A DNA stretch of 64,000 bases from Engraulis encrasicolus (GCF_034702125.1 NC_085880.1:18527028-18591027), one strand, 5' to 3'. Numbered from the stretch's first letter, positions 1 through 10,583 are shown. Numbers and translations are program-made. Notes: generated by a model not told the origin, from the sequence alone.

Positions 1-123
1 GTGCGTGTGTGCGCGCGTGCGTGCGTGCGTGTTTTTCATTTTGAACATCTCTGTGTGTGTTTGTGTGTGCGTGTTTTTCTTGTGTTTTTCTATGTACTTT
101 GCAAGGCTATTCCAGTGTTGTTT

Positions 124-125
<2 letters not shown>

Positions 126-166
<41 letters not shown>
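126..166. repeat. (TG)n microsatellite
   Basis: About 20 uninterrupted GT units lie in a wider GT/GC-rich stretch that starts at the window edge. Cys-Val reading frames across it are not genes. Confidence 0.95.
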
Positions 167-167
<1 letters not shown>

Positions 168-224
168 TGTGATTTTGATTATATTAATTATTATACCATT
201 AATAAACATTTCACCCTCTTCTAG

Positions 225-268
225 GTGGGGGACTGGCTGCTATTCGAGGACATGGGGGCGTACACTGT
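225..268 (+). pseudogene. Partial duplicate of the odc-like exon
   Basis: This 44-bp stretch, with its preceding ctag acceptor at 221-224, repeats the beginning of the exon at 334 with two mismatches. It encodes [15 protein letters not shown] and then runs into AT-rich sequence (gatattattttaataataa) with no donor and no remaining homology. The spacing between the two copies is 109 bp. It is best read as a truncated tandem copy of an exon start, probably not spliced. It could in principle act as a decoy 3' splice site. Confidence 0.7.
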
Positions 269-333
269 GGATATTATTTTAATAATAAATAAATTAGGAT
301 ATTATTAATACAAGTTCCTATACTGTCCACTAG

Positions 334-446
334 GTGGGGGACTGGCTGCTGTTCGAGAACATGGGGGCGTACACTGTTGCTGCTTCTTCAAACTTCAATG
401 GCTTCCAGAGTCCAGATGTCCATTACGTCATATCTCGCGCCGCTTG
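334..446 (+). CDS. odc1: Ornithine decarboxylase-like exon, near the C-terminus
   Basis: A 113-bp exon lies between an acceptor (ccactag) and a donor (gtaagt). It encodes [19 protein letters not shown], then [15 protein letters not shown], and splits a Trp codon (TG|G) at its 3' end. The [11 protein letters not shown] block followed by FNGFQ-P--YVIS is the C-terminal beta-barrel signature of ornithine decarboxylase, the PLP enzyme that makes putrescine from ornithine in the cytosol. Antizyme inhibitors share the fold, but as I recall AZIN1 reads DNMGAD at this point, so ODC fits better. The catalytic part of the gene lies left of the window. The symbol is tentative, because teleosts carry odc paralogs. 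Confidence 0.7.
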
Positions 447-885
447 GTAAGTTTGTTCAGCTGACAGTATATCCTTTCTACATACAGTTAATTCATTTTA
501 AAAATAATTTAAAAATAATTTCAAATGCTGGGACCAGGGGTGAAAAATCCTGAGCCTGAACTTTTCCCCCTGCTCTAATGACGACGACAAGATACTGCAT
601 AGTGACGTAACTTAGGCCTATTTCGACACATAATTCAAACATTTAATAGCCTGTGTATGACCATTATTTAAGCCTGATAGTAGAAGAAAACCCTGAACCT
701 GTAACACTTTCTGAGATAAAAAAAATAACCTAATGGCTTATTATTATCAATGTTTTTATTTTTGCAAACTCTGTCAAGCCTGAAATCAGGCATGGAGCCT
801 GAATACTATCAGCCCTGTGGAACAAATAACATGCTGCTTAAGTTTTCTGATGTCTGATGATTCTGATGTTCGATGCCCATTTCAG

Positions 886-943
886 GCAGCACCTGCAGCA
901 GGCCCATGCCCAGAGCATCATGCCCGACATGTGGTCCAGGTAA
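886..943 (+). CDS. odc1: Probable last coding exon of the odc-like gene
   Basis: An acceptor (gcccatttcag) is followed by G, which completes the Trp codon left open by the exon ending at 446. The frame then reads QHLQQAHAQSIMPDMWSR and stops at TAA (941-943). The phase match and the Trp-Gln junction support it. The tail is much shorter than the PEST-bearing tail of classical ODC that targets the enzyme for antizyme-driven proteasome degradation. Either this is a paralog with a shortened tail, or TCCAG|gtaata at 936-945 is really a donor to a further exon that I cannot identify. A possible polyadenylation signal (aataaa) occurs near 1,275 and again near 1,360. Confidence 0.45.
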
Positions 944-1130
944 TATGGCATCCGGCTGTGGCATGCCCGTCTCAGCAGCAGAGCTGAACCAGGACCTGGA
1001 CACAAGACTAGCACGCTAGAGTTTCTAGCTAAGCCCCACCCTGCCACACTGCTCTAAAGTACAACGCTAGTCAAGCAGTGCTCTAAACCCAAGCCCCGGA
1101 CCGCCCTGTCCCGCCATCCGTGCTCTAAAC

Positions 1131-1466
1131 CAGTGGTTCCCAACCTATGGGTCGGGACCCAACCTATGGGTCGCCAAAGATCCACAGTGGGTCGCGAATC
1201 CGTCTTGATTTTAAGGGGTTTAATTTTATTACCATACATAGCCTGTGTTGAATATATGACAAAGCATTTAAACTAATAAATGAATAGAACTTAGAAGCAG
1301 CAAAATGTAAGTCATACATTAAACATTTATTCTATATTTGACTGAAGACAAATTGAGGAATAAAATGATAACGAATGTGTTTTTGATGGAAACAGAGTAC
1401 CATGTGACTCCCTCTTGTGCGGGTGCTCGTACGATTGGGTCACCAAAGCTTACAATGGTAAAAAAC
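1131..1466. mobile_element. hAT-like non-autonomous element, right end eroded
   Basis: It opens with cagtggttcccaacctatgg, a terminal motif shared by many fish hAT-type elements, and contains the characteristic gtgggtcgcgaatc and gggtcaccaaagc blocks. The right terminus ends in aatggtaaaaaact rather than a matching inverted repeat. The phrase gctctaaa occurs on both sides, possibly a remnant of a target duplication. Confidence 0.5.
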
Positions 1467-1616
1467 TGCTCTAAACCAAAACACTAGCCGAGCAGCAAAG
1501 GCGTGCACAGATAGGGATGAGGTGGTGCTAAAGCACCGGTCCCTTTGCCCTGCTGGACAAAGAGTGCCCTATTGAAAAGTTCCTTTTAACTTTTTTGTCA
1601 CAATGTACTGCGTTTC

Positions 1617-2025
1617 ATGTTGCAAAGCATCCTGGACTTCCGGCGGAACAAAGACGCTCCTGCCCCCCTGTACATCAATGGTGAACGTGTGGAGCAAGTA
1701 AGCTCATTTAAATTCCTAGGTGTACACATCTCCGCTGATCTCTCCTGGTCGACTAACACCTCAGCTCTGGTAAAAAAAAAGGCCAAGCAGCGATTGTACT
1801 TCCTGAGAGCACTAAAGAAAGAACAGTTAGACTCAAGCTTGCTGGTGACCTGTTACCGTTCCACCATAGAGAGCCTGCTGACCTACGCAGTGTCAGTGTC
1901 GCACTCAAACTCACACTTACTGGACTATGTTCATCTGTGCACCTTGTAGGGAAGCTCAAATCTCATTATACTTTGTATAATGACAGTTAAGGCTTTCTAT
2001 TCTATTCTATCTCTATTCTATGTCA
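1617..2025 (+). mobile_element. 3' fragment of a non-LTR retrotransposon (LINE)
   Basis: About 110 codons encode the C-terminal side of a reverse transcriptase, with YINGERVEQVSSFKFLGVHI and LVKKKAKQRLYFLRALKK, typical of fish L2/Rex-type LINEs downstream of the catalytic core. The frame ends at TAG (1947-1949). A short 3' region with gacagttaaggctttc and a (TATTC)n tail follows, as expected at a LINE 3' end. Everything 5' of the thumb region is missing, so it cannot be autonomous. Confidence 0.75.
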
Positions 2026-2770
2026 CAAGAATACCCAATACAACATATAACCTATAGCCTGGTAAGCTGGAAGTCCCATGAGGGCCCCAGCTGTTAAATG
2101 CAAATTATTTCATGTTTTTATGTGCTTCTGAGGCTGAGATATTTAGGTTTTAGTAATAGGCAGAGGGCACCTTTTCCCAAAAAGGGCTAAGGCTAAAATG
2201 AGTTATAAGCTATTTGTTTTTTGTTATTGTTGTTTTAGCCAGACACGTTTTACATTTGCTATATGTACTTACGTACTAAGATTTATAAATAGGACTCTTG
2301 TCTAGCCTAGGGATCATACTGTAGATGTGGTGTTGACTTTTTGGATATTACCCAAAACAATGTGATCTGTATATTCCGATACATGTATATGTACACAGTA
2401 CCTACTTTGATCTGTTGAAAACTATAAGATATACTGTAGTAATACAGAGATACTATGTCATAATAATTACAATAACAATAACAACAATAATACACGTAAT
2501 TATATGATATTAAGATAATGTATGTGCACTTTTGTATTTCCGAACTGTTTATACAATTATATGGTGATGCATTATATGCATTATATGGTGATATGCTGAT
2601 TTAGATGGCAATAAACTGTGATTCATGGATCATGGATTCATGGACCTAATTTAAAAAATAATGTGTATTTTTTTCATGTATTTCTTCTTGCTTTTATTTC
2701 ACACCTTTATTGTGAAATGCTAGTGAAGATGCAACTGGAGCGTTGTGGAAGGAGAGATGGGGCCGGGCAG
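2026..2770. other. Gene-free AT-rich stretch
   Basis: Low-complexity AT-rich DNA with a short aacaataacaacaata run near 2,470-2,490 and local repeats of attatatggtgat near 2,560-2,590. No exon, RNA gene or complete element is recognised. Confidence 0.5.
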
Positions 2771-3053
2771 GGGGATTCCAATATGCGGACTTCAATCCTC
2801 CCTTGCTCGCTTGCCTTCTTGTGTGCTCATGATGATGTCACTGACAACAGAAAATTAATTCAATATCTTGCAAAAGCAAAAGCAACTCTAGTGTCATTTT
2901 CTCATTTGCAATCGGGATGGTGAATGAATAACAGTCCCCCAAAAGTTGTTGTGGCTAGGCTGACAGCAGGGAAACTTAATTTTTTTCTCCACGGAGGTGG
3001 GGCGAGGCCACAAGCATAAGTGGAGGAAGGGAGTGTGCATATTGGAATACACT
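2771..3053. mobile_element. MITE family A, copy 1
   Basis: The copy begins gattccaatatgcgg and ends gcatattggaatacac, so its termini are inverted repeats. The body has the family hallmarks: atgatgtcactgacaac, ttcaatatcttgcaaaagc, attttctcatttgcaat, gttgttgtggctaggctgac and ctccacggaggtgggg. Five copies are present in this window, in both orientations. Confidence 0.8.
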
Positions 3054-3067
3054 CCTGGAGTCAAGAG

Positions 3068-3226
3068 GAGAGAAGTGCCTCACTCCAGAGTTGCATAAAT
3101 AAGCTTTTAATCTGACAACATTTCGGCCTGTCTGCCTTCCTCAGGTCACGACAGACCAAAACGTTGTCAGATTAAAAGCTTATTTATGCAACTCGAGACG
3201 GAGTGTGTGGCACTTTTCTCCTCTTG
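3068..3226. repeat. Long perfect-looking hairpin repeat
   Basis: Arms of about 70 bp face each other around a short loop near 3,135-3,150. The left arm carries gttgcataaataagctttta and atctgacaacatttcgg; the right arm carries their reverse complements up to cacttttctcctc. The loop has the tcctcaggtcacgacag motif. It resembles the recurrent fish palindromic repeat also seen near 19,005-19,090. Confidence 0.7.
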
Positions 3227-3399
3227 CAGTTTTACTGGTTGCCAGCACCTCCTTTTATATTCTGGTGTGCGTTTTGCACCTCCACTCCATCATACTGGAG
3301 TCAAACCTTGGTCTCCAGCGCCATGAAAGTAAGAGCTAGGCGAGGGGTGGGCAATTATTTTGGCCCAAGTAACACATTCTGCTAGCCTGGTCCTGACCA

Positions 3400-4205
3400 T
3401 CCCATAATACTAACATTTCCATTTCGTATTCATGGTCTGGACTTTGTTTGATCTGACGCGATTGCAGGAAGCAGGAAGGACATTTTCGGAAAAGTCAGGA
3501 TTTAACTTACCGTATAAGTTGTTGAACAAACATGTCTGACGTCTATCTATAGCGACTTAGGACCGTTTAAACTACATGTCTGACAGAACATCCTACCGTA
3601 GGATAAAATTACAATGTAGGACCGTTTGTCAGAACACCGGCGAAAATCCTACCGGTCAACATCGCTCCACAGAGGACAGGTACCAGACATAGTGCGGAGC
3701 CAAGTGTCTTGGCGGAAGTACGTAGGATGGCGCGCGAGGCTAACATTCTGCGGCATTCACAGAAATACTATGTGGGTTGGGTTATACGGCAGCACAATTT
3801 TAAGGGATGGCCTCAATTCAGTATGCATTACAGTGAGAGCAGGGGCGTCAGCAGCCTCAACACTATACAGGGGCACAAAAGGGCACCAAAAAGAAAAGCG
3901 AGCGCCCAAAGCGTGCGAGCTGAAAAAATTTTGGGCAATTATTTTTAAAAAAGAATGGGCAGAGATAATTTATGCAAGCACACAAGAAAATATTTTATAG
4001 CACTTATTTATTATTAAACAGCATCATAAATACATTGTTATATTCTTATTTTCTGCATCATTCAATATCTACCTGAACCAAACTGAATTGAATTGGCCTA
4101 CTGTTAACTTAACTGTATATCTGTATATTGAATTGGCCCACTTGTGAACATAACTGTATAACTGTAATCCATACTGATAATAACAAGGCCGACAGGCGGA
4201 CAACA
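3400..4205. other. No gene recognised
   Basis: Mixed unique-looking sequence. A short palindrome-like pair around 3,525-3,630 contains taggaccgttt twice. An open frame of 124 codons (3,626-4,000, + strand) has no recognisable motif and is probably fortuitous. Confidence 0.4.
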
Positions 4206-4667
4206 GATGCGTCCCTCTATGCCAGTTCCAACTATGCCATCCCCCCCAATAACGCCCCCCAGGCCTCCTCCTAGCCTGTCAACGCCCCCGAGGATGTACT
4301 TTTTGTTTATTGGTCATCATGGACACTCCAAATATTGTGGCAGGCAGCAAGGCAGCAAAATGGCAAGACATGGCTTTATTTTTTGCAGTTTAGGGTATAC
4401 TAAGCTTATCATCATTGTTGGATTTGGAAAAGAACCATAGGCTATGATTTGAAATTTCACATAGCCTAGATGAAGTGAACATTACAAATTACCAGACATT
4501 TATTTGGCCTAACAACCTTTAGTATCACGCCATTTCAGCAGTATGTGCATGTGGGAAAGAATCTAAACATCGACAAATAATAAATAAATAAAACCGTTTG
4601 GGTGAATCATGCGCTTATGGACTTTTTTTCAATACCAGCTTCACCGTCAAGGCACAAAGCAGTGAAA

Positions 4668-4798
4668 CTCAATTACCCAGAATGCTGCACGTGAGCTCTG
4701 TACCCGGGTGATTCCGGAAAACAAACATGGCGGCAACTCGCTTTACCAAAGATTCTCTGTACCTTAATAATGTGTTAATCCGACCCTAGATTTCTTAA
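4668..4798 (+). promoter_or_regulatory. Promoter-like motif cluster with ATGGCGGC start
   Basis: In order come a ZNF143/SBS-like core (acccagaatgctgc), an E-box-like cacgtg, an ETS-like ccggaa and a YY1-like acatggcggc. A 20-codon frame from this ATG begins MAATRFTKDS and closes at TAG (4,786-4,788). This arrangement is usual for CpG-type housekeeping promoters. No following exon is recognised, so it may be an orphan promoter, a captured fragment or chance. Confidence 0.3.
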
Positions 4799-5075
4799 CT
4801 GATGAAAATCGAAGGCAGAAATCAACATTGTAGTGTCTAAATATGAGGTCGATTGGTCTATTTGTGGCGTACATCACGATCGGCTGAGTTGTTGGCCTCA
4901 CGTTTGTCAGTTAGCCTGTGGCTAGGCTACTTTTCGCCAACGTTAGCATCCGGTTAGAAAGGCTATGCTTGCACGCATTCGCTCCGGTCCAAAATGGCAA
5001 GTCTGCCGCCTTGTGGCCACATGAAGGAACAATTGAAGGAATGCGTTTCAGACACAATTGAACGAATGCGTTTCA

Positions 5076-5122
5076 GACGGACGGACGGACGGACGGACGG
5101 ACGGACGGACGGACAGACAGAC
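5076..5122. repeat. (GACG)n tetranucleotide repeat
   Basis: About ten GGAC units fade into gacagacag. Just before it, aatgcgtttcagac occurs twice at 24-31 bp spacing, a short tandem duplication. Confidence 0.9.
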
Positions 5123-5159
5123 CCTCTTATAGAGATGCTGGGACGCATCTAAAAACTGG

Positions 5160-6800
5160 ACATTCTTCTATTCTGTATGCAAGCTATGAATGATCAATTG
5201 GTGTGTGTGTGTGTGTATGGCGTGTGCGCGTGTCTGTGTGTGCCGGTGCATGTTCACGTCAAGAGGGGGAGCCAGAGTATCACACATGGGCATTGCGTAG
5301 GCTATGTGTAATAGATGCATTCAATCGAATAGTTGGCATTATGTTTCTGTCTTAAAAGTAACCACCTGTAGGATGTCATCATGCTTTTGTCTGTAAGACC
5401 ACTCGAGCAGCAAACACCAGAATGAGAATCATTTCAGAATCGTTAATTTTCAACTCTGAGACTAACGTGTGCTTGGGCTGCATTAAGTCAGCCAGCCTCC
5501 AACTTGCCTGGACGACGGCTCATTCAAGCATGCGCTGGGCTATTTTTAAAAGCAACAGCATAGCCTACAAAACTGCTTTCTACGAGTGTTGTATTCCGTT
5601 ATAGTGCGCTATAGCCTGGGCTATAACAGCGGGGCCATTGGTTGCAGGCAACTTTGTCAAGGTGTCAAAATATATGCCGATAGCTAGCAAAGCTGACAAG
5701 ACAAGTTGGGGTAGTCCATCACGGGATCATCACCCCCTGAAAACACGAACGTACAGAATTGAGAAACAGCACAACATGGCAAATAGTTGGTGAAGCCGAC
5801 ATTTGTGATCTTTCTCCGATCAACAGGTCCAGCTTAGCTAGCTACTTATTGACCACATAGGCTAACACACCACTTCAGAGACGCCCCTTCGCGTTATTAG
5901 ATGAAACATGTTCTACACATTTGATTGACATGCTATGCTTAGTTTACAGATGATAACAAAAAATGACGCTTACTGTTTAGGCTACTTCACTTCACACCGG
6001 CCGGAGTGAATGGTCGCTGTGTTGCAGGTAAGGTTCGGTTCAAAAAGATGTGCTGCCCAAATCTCTCCTTATCAAGAAGAACGACTCTTTAGTCCTATTC
6101 GTCACATTTCATTGCAGCGGTCGGCCAATGAGGGGGGGGCACCATACTCACCACGTAATTCAAATAGTCAATTTCTTCAGGGTGCCAAAAATAACTAGGT
6201 TATATTATAATCAATGTTTTAGTGTGTCTTCACTAGGAGAACTAGTAAGCCTGTCGTGTTTCTTAAAGATAGTATGAAAAACTCCTGCATGTCTGTATTA
6301 GCAGGCAATTCCGGCTACATGCTCCGAGTGCGAGTGGCCATGGTGGCAAGTGCATTCTGATCAGGCTGCTGCGTTGGTGTCAGACTTACATTCTAACTTA
6401 AGTGTAGTAGGCTATAGGCGTATTTTAAGAGAAAAAAAATAATGCAAACATGTCTTCTGTATATTAACAGATGATCCAGATTTAAATAATAAAAAATAAA
6501 GATATAAATAAATTAATTAATTAAAAAATCAGTGCCCATTATAGGCTGGCACCGCAGGTCCACACCAGGGCACGTGCCCCGGTAAAAATGCTCTAACGAC
6601 GCCGATGAGTGAGAGTGAGTTGGCCTGATTATCTTTGAAACTTGATTTTTGTTTTTTTCTCAACCATTTTCAAAATAATTTCAGGGTTTCTCAGCTTGGA
6701 ATAGTCTAAAAGGCACCTTTGATGTCCTTCCTGGGCTATGACTGCGCTTAAAAAGTTAGCACACTAAATAAAAAAATAAAAAAGTTTTTAGGTTATTATA
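5160..6800. other. Gene-free stretch
   Basis: Starts with a GT-rich patch (5,200-5,245). No exon with splice signals, RNA gene or complete element is recognised. Short open frames near 5,422-5,604 and 6,010-6,277 carry no known motif. Confidence 0.4.
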
Positions 6801-6803
6801 GGT

Positions 6804-6905
6804 CATGGAGGAGGATGGAGTACTGGATAATTACTCCCCCCACCAACTTGGCAGGTCGGGAGGCGAACCCGCAAACTTTGGGCCACAAGTCTTACCCATG
6901 ACATA
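6804..6905 (-). mobile_element. tRNA-derived SINE fragment
   Basis: Reverse-strand match to the SINE copies at 11,683-12,000 and 35,341-35,660, covering the B-box side (decayed, gcgaacccgc on the + strand) and the region gattactccccccaccaac. The inverted arid5b duplication starts directly after it. Confidence 0.7.
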
Positions 6906-7874
6906 GCCCTGTGTGTTGTTCTGATTTTTCTCTCTGCAGGTGAGGACGAGGAGAGGTCCAAGGTGCTGGCGCTGAGTTGAGAAAGTTTGAGTTGACTACA
7001 AATAGAAAACTACGTTCTGACATGTAAAGTAGAATTAACAACCCTTGAGTCAAATCATGGTTCCTAAGGAGCCGTAAAGCAAAACAGTCATGGTGAAATA
7101 TTCAGTACAAGTAAAATGACCCAAATGATAATAGAAGGCAGGGCGGAGGAGAAAAAAGAAAGGAGAGATTTACTGGTAGCCTCTTACTGCAGATGGGGTT
7201 GCCGGCGGGCCTAGTCACTATTTGTTGAAAATACTCAACTACATCATAACATTGCTATGACAGTACTGACAGCCTTAAGTAACCGATTAAGACATAGTCA
7301 TTACAATTTTGGTGACAGTAAGGTTATAACATAGGCTCTGCCCTAAGGGGTTAAGTAGGCTATACAGCCTGCCTGGTCGGCGTTGGGCAACGGAGTAAGA
7401 ACATCCTGACTCACATCAAAGTCCCCTAGAAACGGCCTTGTTCATCTTGTTCCTGACACAAACCCTGAAGGCACAGTGGAATTCATCTGTGGTCATGACT
7501 CATCTGCACGGCCTCCTGTTTTTGCCAACATCACCCGTTGCTCACTTGTGTATGACATACTGTTTCACAACAGAGATGTGTGTGCACATGCTGGAGATGA
7601 ATAGAAAGAAAGGCAGGGAAGGAGGGAGGAAGAATGGAGAGAGCACACATGGAAACGAGGAGATAAAGAACTAGTGTCAGAAAAGGAATGTGGGGGAGAG
7701 GATGCAGGGCAGGCAAGGGTCCAGTATTGGAGGGTATTTCCCCCATTTTTGCCAGAATTAGATGATCAAATAAAAGTGGATGAGATGGGACAGGGCTGTG
7801 TTGCAACAGCACACTCACATGATCCGGACACCTGCTTACAAATTCAGTTTGCAGTGTTAATTGTAAAGTAAATG
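6906..7874 (+). repeat. Inverted partial duplicate of the 59.5-60.9 kb arid5b region
   Basis: Read on the + strand, this block matches the - strand of 60,914 down to about 59,500. Shared landmarks include ctgatttytctctctgcagg, gacatgtaaagtagaa, gtaagaacatcctgactc, gactcatctgcacggcctcc, ggaatgtgggggagagga and tcacatgatccggacacc. The copy lacks most of the exon and the following intron, including its (TG)n tract. It has its own extra segment at about 7,185-7,360. The source copy has an extra segment around 59,860-59,945. Confidence 0.85.
6940..6982 (+). pseudogene. Truncated copy of an arid5b exon start
   Basis: The acceptor ctctctgcag (6,930-6,939) is followed by EDEERSKVLALS and then TGA at 6,978-6,980. 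The genuine exon at 60,882 reads EDEEERSKVLVLSYPQ. One Glu codon is missing, Val has become Ala and the Tyr position is lost to a stop. Homology to the exon ends here and jumps to intron sequence. It is a dead exon fragment in the opposite orientation to its parent. Confidence 0.85.
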
Positions 7875-9043
7875 TATGGTTCAATTTAAGTCAATTTAAT
7901 TTTTCTGATTCCACAAATTGTAAAACCTTCAGTGAGCAACAGCTGTAGTATTGGGCCTAGAAAAACATGAACGAAAATGATTTGTGTGTGTGCTGTGTGC
8001 ACATAAAATGTATTTTGTTTTGTATTTCATACAAATGAGCTAAATGTATTTGTGTTTTCTATCAAAATATTTGTTCTTCTGTATTTTGCATGTTCAAATT
8101 CAGATTTTCAGCTACAGATCAAATTGTATGTGACTGGAGGTAGCTATATTGAAATATACACGTATTGAAGCCAGTGTTGAAGGAATCAGGCTGGTAACCC
8201 ACGGGTTGTTGGTTCGACTCCCAATATCAGCAGGTGTGGGGGAAGTGAATGGCCAGCATCAGATGTTCTCTATTTCGTAGGATTCTAGGATGGGGTACCA
8301 CCAGTCATGTTAAAAAAAAGTCAATAATTAAATATCCACAATGAAAATGACCATGCATATCATCAAAGGTCCAATCCAGGGGTGCATTTCTCAAAACCGT
8401 GGTTGCTAACTACATTTACTACTTTGTTGATTGCAATGCAATTTCCCATTGGCAACTACCCAAGTTGCTAGCTGACTAACAACTACAGGTATGTTTTCGA
8501 GCCCAGATCATAGAAACACCAGCCCAGATCTTTGCAAGTTCAGCTCCATGCATCACCCACAAGATGACATTCTAGTCTAGGACCACAAATGGTCCATTAG
8601 GGAAGCTTTGCAAGATATTTGGGAAACACTTTTGGGTCTATCTTTGCCCATCCCATATCAGAAGGGCCATACCATACTAATTGGTGTATCAGGGTAAAGG
8701 TAATCTCCTTCATTTTCTTCCTACAAATGATAGCAGCAATGTTACTTTGCACAACCCATGTCAGCAATGTACAGTAGGTGGTATTAGCAAAATCTTTGGC
8801 CTGCATGTGCTTGTGTGTTATATGTGTATACAATACTACGCATAAGCATGAACCGGTCTCGGGTCTATGACACACATGACGTGGGTGTATGACGCTACAC
8901 CATATGCATAGTTTTGTTGACATTCGTTTCACATGATAACCCTGTTATATATTGTGCCCATTAGGTAATTTCTCCATGACAGCTTTGGATGTTAGTTTAT
9001 TATTAGTCTAGGCAGAATTTCAGAAAATGTGCTTATTTAAGGT
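7875..9043. other. Gene-free stretch with repeat fragments
   Basis: Contains a SINE-like fragment around 8,180-8,295 with a B-box-like ggttcgactcc, and a fragment from 8,379 (ggggtgcatttctc) related to the element at 29,651. Nothing else is recognised. Confidence 0.45.
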
Positions 9044-9842
9044 CCTGAAGGCAAATCATGTTAATTTTTGGTATACAACTGATTTAGGGGTATTAAAGGG
9101 TGCTGAATCCAAATCTGCTGTATACCGGGCGCAAAAATGTACGGAAATGCCTCAAACGGGCAAAATCCAATATGGCCGCCGACACCAGGTTAAAACCTCG
9201 CAATCCCTTTTCTTTTTGACTAAACAAGGTATGAATATGAAAATAAGACTTATTTTTCAGTTTTCTATTATGGGGAACCCCATTCTGTCATCAGATTTAA
9301 GGTCAGATTTGAAGAAAATGCTTATATAATTGACTGGCAGCTTTTTTAAAACAGGGAGTCTCATATTGTCAACGATTTTTAGCATTATGATCAAACTTTC
9401 AAGATCCACAGAAAATAATGTCTGATGTCTTTGTGAACACCAATACTGTCAAAAACTGCACTGAACTGTCTACTTTCACCTGAAAAAAGAAGTTTGTGTC
9501 TACCTATTTCCATTCTTTAGTTACTGGCAGTAGAACATGGGATGACACCACCAAAAAAGCACTGTTTTTTGACCCAAAAATGCTACACTTCTGTGTCCAT
9601 ATTTTTGCTTGCAGGATAAAGTGTCTTTTTAGTGTTCATGTTTGGTTTACAGCATTTCCATGAGTTTTGAAAGATGCTTAACTTAAATCTGCTGTATACC
9701 AGGCTCAAAAAATCCCATAGTACCTCAAAATGAAGGAATCCAATATGGCCGCCATCACCACAGATATACAGTACATGTCTGTGATTAAAGAAGGTCATCT
9801 CTTAAATATATTATGCCAGCTATAGGTTTCCATACATGGGGA
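9044..9842 (+). repeat. Left arm of an 800-bp inverted repeat pair
   Basis: Matches the reverse complement of 13,167-14,266. Shared blocks include cctgaaggcaaat, ttttggtatacaactgattt, ccgggcgcaaaaatgtacgg, tggggttccc (as its complement), tttctgtggatcttgaaag (as its complement) and ccatacatgggg. It contains aatccaatatggccgcc near both ends. It preserves the site at about 9,185 where a MITE has inserted in the other arm. Short frames across it are not genes. Confidence 0.9.
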
Positions 9843-10500
9843 ATTCATTGCCATGCTCGGCTTTAAGATTTGGATGAAAACACATGATTTAGACCTGCAT
9901 ACATGTTTAAGACTGTTAATAAATTGATCATTTATATTGGAACATTTCCCCTATTTCAATTTAATCCAGCATTAATTAAATGTATTGGTCTTAGATAGCA
10001 TATCTTGTTTTCGAATAGGCCCCTGGTAGAGTCCATTACAATACGAACACCGTCACTGAAGAGACAACACTTACTACCCACATACACTACATTCACTCCC
10101 TCATCCCCACCCTGTCGCCACTCTTAATGTAAATAACAATCAAGCATAACATTGCAATGTTCGGACGGACCACACATTGAGAGAGTACATACACACACAA
10201 GTGTGGCAGAGAAGACATTCTTATTGTAACACCAACGTACACATACGTACGTATACAGGCGCTTTAATATACACTCAGGCAGATTTCAATTCAATAATTG
10301 AGTCATTATACCATGATGAAATGTTTCCATCTCAAACCACGTCCCATGCTCCCATCTTTTCAACCATAAAAGTAAGTGCACACACGAGTCTGCCTAAATA
10401 ATTCTTTTTATACAACTTTACAATGGAAATCACTGTTTGCCAATTTTATTGATGTGCTCATTCAATCTATGAATAAAGGAGGATTGAGTGGTGAGCTGAT
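9843..10500. other. Gene-free spacer sequence
   Basis: AT-rich spacer of the inverted repeat pair. No motif or element recognised. Confidence 0.5.
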
Positions 10501-10504
10501 GTGT

Positions 10505-10583
10505 AGAATAGAATAGAATAGAATAGAATAGAATAGATTGGAATAGAATAGAATAGAATAGAATAGAATAGAATAGAATAGAA
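10505..10583. repeat. (GAATA)n pentanucleotide repeat
   Basis: About fifteen gaata units with one interruption (gattg). On the - strand it reads (TATTC)n, the same tail found at the LINE 3' end near 2,000, so it may mark a LINE tail. Confidence 0.9.

Larger units (their letters stand above)
4207..5152. mobile_element. Possible DNA element with short inverted termini
   Basis: agatgcgtccctctat near 4,207 is mirrored by atagagatgctgggacgcatct near 5,131-5,152, giving an inverted terminal motif agatgcgtccc. The interior holds a (GACG)n tract and the promoter-like cluster described separately. Superfamily and true borders are uncertain. Confidence 0.3.

Noticed and set aside
3626..4000. 124-codon + strand frame
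   Set aside because: No motif, no splice or promoter context, and an overlapping competing frame. Treated as chance.
5076..5122. CRISPR-like short repeats
   Set aside because: Simple tetranucleotide repeat without spacers, in a vertebrate-type genome.
7531..7884. 117-codon - strand frame similar to frames at 59,479 and 51,186
   Set aside because: The similarity comes from the shared noncoding repeat. The frames diverge at their ends, one is frameshifted, and no domain is recognisable.
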